A DNA stretch of 36,000 bases from Deinococcus metallilatus (GTDB lineage Bacteria > Deinococcota > Deinococci > Deinococcales > Deinococcaceae). The notes below the pieces were generated by a model. It did not search any database and was not told the DNA's origin. It saw only the letters and a program-made list of their open reading frames with translations. Shown piece after piece: positions 29,349 to 36,000 of this stretch. Made by a program: the position numbers and the translations under genes. The DNA lies in contig NZ_CP038512.1 in NCBI RefSeq assembly GCF_004758605.1, forward strand, positions 2,984,001 to 3,020,000, given 5' to 3'. How positions within the stretch are numbered: position 1 is the stretch's first letter; each line of letters opens with the position of its first letter.

Positions 29349-29897
29349 TTGGACGACCTGACGGACGCGCAACTCGTGCCGCTCGCCGCGCATCCCGGCC
29401 CGCACCGGGAGGCGGCGTTCGAAGCGCTGGTGCGGCGGCACGCGGGGCGGGTTCACCGGCTGGCGGCCGGGACGGTCGGGCCGGGGGCGGCCGATGACGT
29501 GGTGCAGGAGGTGATGATCAGCGTGTACCGGAATCTGGCGGGCTTTCGCGCCGAGGCGCAGTTCAGCACCTGGCTGCACCGCGTCACGCTGAACGCCTGT
29601 CACAAGGCGCTGGCCGCGCGCCTCACCATCCCGCTGGAGGACGCGCCCGAGCCTCTGGCCCCGCACAGTCCCGTCCGCGCCGGAGAGCAGGCCGACCTGC
29701 GGGGCCGCCTCGCCTGGGCGATGGCCCAACTGCCCCCCGAACAGCGCGACGCCGTGACCCTGCGCGAACTGGGGGGGCTGGACTACGCCGAGATTGCCGA
29801 GGTGCTGGGGGTGGAGCTGGGGACGGTCAAAAGCCGCCTGGGCCGGGGACGGGCGGCCCTGCGCGCGCTCCTGAGCGGAATCGGGGTGACGCCGTGA
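29349..29897 (+). CDS. ECF-type sigma factor
   Basis: 182 residues from TTG 29349, which has GAGG five bases upstream. Region 2 reads [18 protein letters not shown]...[41 protein letters not shown]. Region 4 reads [45 protein letters not shown]. No region 3 or 1.1, so it is a group 4 sigma factor. It is followed by a coupled membrane protein and an RseB-like protein, the usual envelope-stress arrangement of sigma-E. Confidence 0.88.
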   Translation: MDDLTDAQLVPLAAHPGPHREAAFEALVRRHAGRVHRLAAGTVGPGAADDVVQEVMISVYRNLAGFRAEAQFSTWLHRVTLNACHKALAARLTIPLEDAPEPLAPHSPVRAGEQADLRGRLAWAMAQLPPEQRDAVTLRELGGLDYAEIAEVLGVELGTVKSRLGRGRAALRALLSGIGVTP

Positions 29898-29917
29898 GGA
29901 AGGCAGAGAAGGGGAAC

Positions 29918-30205
29918 ATGATGGATGATCTGGAATTGGACACCCTGCTGGCACGGGCGCGGGAGGAAACCCCCGCCGACGCCGGGGCCGCCGAGCGGTT
30001 CCTGGCCGGGCACCGGGCGGAGCGGGCGGCAGAGGGAGGCGCGGCCCTGACCCCTGTCCCGGCCCGGTCCCGGGCGGTGTGGTGGCCCGCGCTGTTCGCG
30101 GGGGCAGCCGTGCTGACCGGGGCGCTGCTGCTGCGCCCCCCGGATGCCCTGCCCGCCAGCGCCGCCTACGACGCCTACCAGGGCGCACTCGGGGAGGGCT
30201 GGTGA
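29918..30205 (+). CDS. Probable membrane anti-sigma factor
   Basis: 95 residues from ATG 29918, preceded by AGAAGGGG. A GTG at 29894 overlapping the sigma stop (GTGA) would add eight residues and is an alternative. The N-terminus is acidic and helical ([17 protein letters not shown]), then one transmembrane helix ([19 protein letters not shown], about 48-66) and a short outer tail. The arrangement matches small anti-sigma factors such as RseA, though the sequence itself is too short to assign a domain. Confidence 0.7.
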   Translation: MMDDLELDTLLARAREETPADAGAAERFLAGHRAERAAEGGAALTPVPARSRAVWWPALFAGAAVLTGALLLRPPDALPASAAYDAYQGALGEGW

Positions 30206-30978
30206 AGCGGCGGCCAGGGGTCCTGCTGGGCGGACTGCTGCTGCTGGGCGTGGCCCACGCCAGCGACACGGACGACCTCGTCTCGGCGCTGCGGCAGGCG
30301 CGGACGCTCGCCGCGCGGGGGACGGTAGAGGTCAGCGTGCTGTTCCCGCCGCGCGCGGTGCCGACGCGGCAGGCCAGGGTTCTGCCCGCCGTCCCCTTCC
30401 GCCCGGCCCTGCTGGCGCAGCACTTCACGGTCACGCGCGCCCAGGCCCCGCCCCTCGCGGGCCGCGATGTGACGCGCTTCGACCTGACGCCCAAGGTGGG
30501 GCAGGCGGCCCGCTGGACCCTCTGGATCGACCGCGTCTGGAACGTGCCCCTCGCCTACGAGGAACGGACGGCGGACGGCACGCTGGCCCGGCGCGCAGCC
30601 TTTACCCAGGTGGAGCCGCAACCCGTGCGCCGTCAGGTGACGGTGCCCGCCATCCCGGCGGGGCTGCGCGCGGCCCTGCTCGCGGCGCTGCCGGGCCTGC
30701 GCCTCCCGCCCGGGTTCACGTCGGCGGGCGTGCGGGCGCGTCCGGCGGGCGGCACCGAGGTCACGCTCAGTGACGGCGCGAACGTCCTCGCGCTGGTGAT
30801 CGCGCCGCGCAACGTGCGGGCCGCCCCCGGCGTCGCCTCGCGGCGGGTGGGGGACCGCTTCGTGTGGCTGGTCGGCAATCTCCCCGACGAACCGCTGCGG
30901 GCAGCACTCGCGGGTATCCGCGCCGTGGACGAGGAGGCGCTGGGAACTTTCCTGGCCCCCGCCGACTCCAAGGAATAA
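30202..30978 (+). CDS. RseB/MucB-like periplasmic regulator
   Basis: 258 residues with a signal peptide ([20 protein letters not shown]). The N-terminal part ([17 protein letters not shown]) matches the first strand of the RseB lipoprotein-binding domain. The C-terminal domain ([14 protein letters not shown]...[18 protein letters not shown]...[21 protein letters not shown]) follows the MucB/RseB C-terminal pattern closely. RseB shields the anti-sigma factor from proteolysis and senses envelope damage. GTG 30202 overlaps the anti-sigma stop as GTGA. Confidence 0.8.
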   Translation: MKRRPGVLLGGLLLLGVAHASDTDDLVSALRQARTLAARGTVEVSVLFPPRAVPTRQARVLPAVPFRPALLAQHFTVTRAQAPPLAGRDVTRFDLTPKVGQAARWTLWIDRVWNVPLAYEERTADGTLARRAAFTQVEPQPVRRQVTVPAIPAGLRAALLAALPGLRLPPGFTSAGVRARPAGGTEVTLSDGANVLALVIAPRNVRAAPGVASRRVGDRFVWLVGNLPDEPLRAALAGIRAVDEEALGTFLAPADSKE

Positions 30979-31028
30979 ACCGGCATGAAGCGGCCGTTCG
31001 CCCTCTCTCTCCCCTCCCCGGAGTCTCC

Positions 31029-32300
<1,272 letters not shown>

Positions 32301-32398
32301 GGCGTTAGGGATGAGGGATGAGGAGTGAGGGCAACAGCATCCGCCCAGGCTCTCCAGCCCTGATCCCTAAGACCTCACCCCTCACCCCTGAGGTATCC
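32301..32398. repeat. Imperfect inverted repeat between the DUF1800 and DUF1501 genes
   Basis: TTAGGGAT (32305-32312) pairs with ATCCCTAA (32363-32370). The left arm has tandem GGGATGA/GAGTGAGG and the right arm CCTCACCCCTCACCCC. The two C/G-rich arms could form a long imperfect hairpin. It could slow ribosomes, stabilise mRNA ends, or be a dispersed repeat. Confidence 0.4.
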
Positions 32399-33570
<1,172 letters not shown>

Positions 33571-33583
<13 letters not shown>

Positions 33584-34023
33584 CGGTCAGGGTGGGCGGG
33601 GCGCTGCTCGCGGGGCTGGTGCTGCTCTCCGCCCCGGCCACCCTGGCGATGCCCCGCTACCGCCTGATCGCCGCCCACCAGCTCGGCTACGACAAGGATG
33701 ACCCGCTGTGGCAGCTCTCCGGCAAGGTGATGCCCTGCACGACCTGCCACGTCCGCTCGCAGGGCGGCCCCCCCTGGAACGCCTTCGGGGAGAGCCTGCG
33801 CGCGGGCTTCCGCGCCCACCCGAATGCCAGATTCGCGGACGTGCTGTACTCGGTCCTGCAAGCCAACGCCGACGCGGACGGCGACGGCTACCCCGACGCG
33901 CTGGAGTTCTACGCCCACACCCTCCCCGGTGATCCGGCCAGCCACCCGCAGAAGCCGCTGGCCGAACTCCAGGCCGAGTTCGAACGGGCGGGGGGAATGC
34001 AGCAGTACGCGCCGAAAAAATAG
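33571..34023 (+). CDS. Exported protein with single CxxCH heme motif
   Basis: 150 residues with a signal peptide (about 1-26, [16 protein letters not shown]). C56-T-T-C59-H60 is a c-type heme site. From residue 101 the motif [13 protein letters not shown] is a calcium-binding loop like EF hand or thrombospondin type 3. No second heme and no obvious axial Met near the heme are visible, except M144. It overlaps the DUF1501 gene by 13 bases, so a DUF1800-DUF1501-cytochrome unit is suggested, perhaps delivering electrons. Confidence 0.75.
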
Positions 34024-34044
34024 CCGGGCTGTCCTGGCCTTCCG

Positions 34045-34071
34045 CCCCCTCCTGTCCGGCGCAGGAGGGGG
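34045..34071 (+). terminator. 10-bp hairpin after the CxxCH gene
   Basis: CCCCCTCCTG (34045-34054) pairs with CAGGAGGGGG (34062-34071), loop of seven. No T-run follows, but it lies 22 bases after the stop and fits a stem-only terminator. Confidence 0.6.
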
Positions 34072-34106
34072 TACGGCTACAGCCTGCGCCCCTCCGCGCG
34101 GACAGC

Positions 34107-34127
34107 AAAAACCCCGCCGGAGCGGGG
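34107..34127 (-). terminator. Rho-independent terminator of the 34148 gene
   Basis: On the - strand CCCCGC-TCCG-GCGGGG is followed at once by TTTTT (34111-34107), 21 bases after the stop of the small gene. Confidence 0.8.
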
Positions 34128-34147
34128 CAGAGGTTCTTCGGGGATGT

Positions 34148-34351
34148 TCAGGCCGCCAGTTCCGCCTGGATGACCTGGAGACGGCGTCCCCCGGCCAGTT
34201 GCTCCACGATCTCGTGGCGCAGCGCGTTCGCGTTCTCCAGCCCCAGCTCCTCGATCAGCCGGACGAAGTCGATGGGCTGGTAGAGCTGCTCTTCCCCTGC
34301 CTGAGCATGGAAGAAGTAGGACACCAGTTCCTCAAACGTCAGTGGGGACAT
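34148..34351 (-). CDS. Small protein of unknown function
   Basis: 67 residues, mostly helical and acidic: MSPLTFEELVSYFFHAQAGEEQLYQPIDFVRLIEELGLENANALRHEIVEQ, ending AGGRRLQVIQAELAA, here described rather than assigned. No signal peptide or membrane helix is present. It has a leaderless -10 (TATCTT, six bases) and its own terminator, so it is a single-gene transcript, which argues it is real. No family recognised. Confidence 0.7.
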   Translation of the reverse strand: MSPLTFEELVSYFFHAQAGEEQLYQPIDFVRLIEELGLENANALRHEIVEQLAGGRRLQVIQAELAA

Positions 34352-34357
34352 GCCCTT

Positions 34358-34363
34358 AAGATA
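34358..34363 (-). promoter_or_regulatory. -10 element (TATCTT) of the 34148 gene
   Basis: TANNNT six bases before ATG 34351. It lies four bases beyond the stop of the GNAT gene upstream (34367), so the promoter is squeezed between genes. Confidence 0.6.
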
Positions 34364-34366
34364 GCC

Positions 34367-35362
34367 TTAATCCCCTGAACTTTCTCTTACATGAGTGAGA
34401 AAGCTCGCCTGACCTGCCCCGGCCCTGTGCGCCATCCGCAGGTCCTTCTCCCACGTCACCCACATCGCTTCGGGCACGTAGCCCAGCCGGAGGTTCACGC
34501 GCAGCATGGGCATGTTCAGGACGGTGCCGCCGGTTCCGGCCTCCGCGTAATCCTCGCGCTGGGCCCACATCAGGGCAGATGCCTTGACCAGCGTGGCGAG
34601 GCCGCGCGAGCGGTGGGCCGGGTGGGTGACGGTGTGTTCGCTCCCCACTTCTCGCCCGCGTGGAGTGAGGCGGGTGCTGGCGACGATCTCGCCCCGGAAG
34701 CGCACCGCAAACGCCACTTCTTCACGCCTGACCGTCTCGCGGAGCGTTTCCCGGCTGAGGGGGTCCGGCGTCGTGGTGGGATTGCGCGGCGCGTCCCTCA
34801 CACCGAGTTCGTACAGCGCGTGCAGCATGTCCCAGTCCGCCTCCGGCACGTCGTGGCCCAGGCGTTCGACCTCGTATCCGGCGAGGTAGAGGCGTTCTTC
34901 GAGGGAACGGAACTGCTCGAAGTCGAAGCCATGCAGGTCGAGGTGCGCGCCCCACGACTGCCAGGCGTTGCGAAAGCCCGCCGCGTGAAAGAAATCCATC
35001 TTTTCCGGCCAGTCCTCGCGCGTCACGCCCAGCAGGCGCGTGAAGCCCTGCGGTTGGCAGGCCAGCAGCGCGAGGTACAGCGGCGTAAAGGCCGCCCCCT
35101 CACCCGCCAGATCGAGGCGCAGCGCATCCGGCACAGCGGGGCCGAAGGGATACAGGCTCGCCGTTGCTACGACCTCCCCCCCGCGCTCGGCCACGAGGCG
35201 CAGCCGAGCCGGGTCCGAACTCTCGCGGAACTGTTCCGGCGTGTACGTCCAGTGCCCGCGCACACCCGCTGTCACGAGGCGGGCGACGGCGGGGGCGTCG
35301 GCATTCTGGAAAGGGCGTACCGTGAGCGGCGTTTGGGACGAGGAGGCGGTCGTTTCGGTCAT
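34367..35362 (-). CDS. Protein with two GNAT-like acetyltransferase domains
   Basis: 331 residues. The first domain (LTVRPFQNADAPAVARLVTAG...LVAERGGEVVATASLYPFG) and the second (VAFAVRFRGEIVASTRLTPRGREVGSEHTVTHPAHRSRGLATLVKASAL) both follow the GNAT fold. The second keeps RSRGLAT, the acetyl-CoA loop, whereas the first is degenerate, as in many tandem GNAT proteins where one half binds the substrate. The acceptor is unknown. ATG 35362 has TACCGT six bases upstream; the longer open frame to 35512 has no start signal. Confidence 0.8.
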   Translation of the reverse strand: MTETTASSSQTPLTVRPFQNADAPAVARLVTAGVRGHWTYTPEQFRESSDPARLRLVAERGGEVVATASLYPFGPAVPDALRLDLAGEGAAFTPLYLALLACQPQGFTRLLGVTREDWPEKMDFFHAAGFRNAWQSWGAHLDLHGFDFEQFRSLEERLYLAGYEVERLGHDVPEADWDMLHALYELGVRDAPRNPTTTPDPLSRETLRETVRREEVAFAVRFRGEIVASTRLTPRGREVGSEHTVTHPAHRSRGLATLVKASALMWAQREDYAEAGTGGTVLNMPMLRVNLRLGYVPEAMWVTWEKDLRMAHRAGAGQASFLTHVRESSGD

Positions 35363-35368
35363 GGCGTC

Positions 35369-35374
35369 ACGGTA
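35369..35374 (-). promoter_or_regulatory. -10 element (TACCGT) of the double-GNAT gene
   Basis: TANNNT six bases before ATG 35362. Confidence 0.5.
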
Positions 35375-35524
35375 AGACGCGGAACAGCGGGGTGCGAATC
35401 GGAGAAATAAGCCGAATGGCCGAGGACTGCATATGCGCCCCCCCCGACCTCCTCCCCCATCCGTCACTGTCAGCTCCCAGCGCATACATACCAACTCATA
35501 CTCAGACCACATTCACGTACTGAC

Positions 35525-35553
35525 TTGACGGAATTATGCTTTTGCCGTATTCT
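35525..35553 (+). promoter_or_regulatory. Consensus sigma-70 promoter
   Basis: TTGACG (35525-35530), 17-base spacer, TATTCT (35548-35553). It is the best full promoter in the window, lies about 195 bases before tkt, and no convincing ORF starts just behind it. Confidence 0.75.
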
Positions 35554-35559
35554 GTCCTT

Positions 35560-35688
35560 ACCGGAATGGGAGCGCCGTGGCTGCGTTCGTTTACCTGCCC
35601 GGAGGGACCCCGAGCGGCCCCACCCCCAAAGTCAGACCGTGCCCCCGCCGTGAGAAGGTGGGGGCACCTGCTGTTGATTGGGTTTTTT
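35560..35688 (+). ncRNA. Candidate small RNA or tkt leader
   Basis: Transcription from the promoter at 35525-35553 would start near 35560. No start codon with a ribosome site opens a frame that is convincing; the 71-codon frame from 35536 begins inside the promoter. An 11-bp stem (35639-35649 with 35657-35667, one G-T pair, loop GTGAGAA) and a T6 run (35683-35688) lie downstream, though the run is 15 bases beyond the stem. The remaining gap (35363-35524) shows nothing clear. Confidence 0.5.
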
Positions 35689-35735
35689 GCTGAAGGTGTG
35701 AAGGCCGCTCCGCGCCGACCCTCACGCCTGCCCGT

Positions 35736-35741
35736 TACACT
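35736..35741 (+). promoter_or_regulatory. -10 element (TACACT) of transketolase
   Basis: TANNNT six bases before ATG 35748. tkt therefore seems to have its own leaderless promoter besides the one upstream. Confidence 0.6.
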
Positions 35742-35743
35742 GA

Positions 35744-36000
<257 letters not shown>

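Noticed and set aside
35560..35688. Identifying the candidate RNA as 4.5S/SRP RNA or 6S RNA
   Set aside because: The conserved SRP core (GGTCAGG...GGAAGC) is absent and no 6S-like closing stem between its two ends could be found by eye.

Overview
The window is a very GC-rich, densely packed bacterial chromosome segment that most resembles Deinococcus. Three things point there. Thirteen starts have a TANNNT -10 motif only 6-7 bases upstream, the layout of leaderless transcripts that are common in Deinococcus. GTG and TTG starts and 4-13 base stop/start overlaps are frequent. The gene content also fits: a late cobalamin pathway, DUF2270, a DtxR/MntR-type regulator and a DUF1800/DUF1501 pair. 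The organism call is an inference; no rRNA or other marker gene is present.

Layout. 1-200: 3' end of homoserine kinase. 201-3430: a repeat-rich gap, a small unknown gene, an MMPL/RND exporter and a possible 52-residue ORF. 3443-5187: a 24-bp perfect inverted repeat, an APH(3')-like phosphotransferase and a haloacetate-dehalogenase-like hydrolase. 5230-7322 (+): an unrecognised protein, a small membrane protein and a CDP-alcohol phosphatidyltransferase. 7301-15862 (-): DUF2270 protein with a 7-codon upstream ORF, metallo-beta-lactamase-fold hydrolase, MFS transporter, VOC protein, AraC regulator, DNA polymerase III delta' subunit, metallophosphoesterase, S66 peptidase, GNAT enzyme and nitrilase-family amidase. 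15927-18896: a secreted unknown, an alkaline-phosphatase-superfamily enzyme, a six-copy DnaA-box cluster between convergent genes, trpF with a small upstream gene, and a short secreted protein.

18877-29181 (-) is a cobalamin island. A cobalamin riboswitch (26862-26960) precedes btuF-cobO-cobB-cbiB-cobD-cobQ-cobU-cobT, most of which overlap by a few bases. Upstream lies a second unit, dtxR/mntR-like regulator-cobS-cobC. Together they cover corrinoid capture, adenosylation, side-chain amidation, aminopropanol attachment and nucleotide-loop assembly. No early corrin-ring gene is present, so the island looks built for salvage of incomplete corrinoids or for completing precursors made elsewhere.

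29349-34023 (+) begins with an ECF sigma factor, a probable membrane anti-sigma factor and an RseB/MucB-like sensor. They are followed by a DUF1800 protein, a Tat-exported DUF1501 protein and an exported CxxCH protein. A GGAAC/CGTC motif before the sigma gene suggests autoregulation. The window ends with a small unknown gene, a double-GNAT protein, a candidate small RNA with a consensus sigma-70 promoter, and the 5' end of transketolase.

The strongest non-coding signals are the DnaA-box cluster (17461-17629), the cobalamin riboswitch, the candidate ncRNA (about 35560-35688) and the leaderless upstream ORF (7975-7998).
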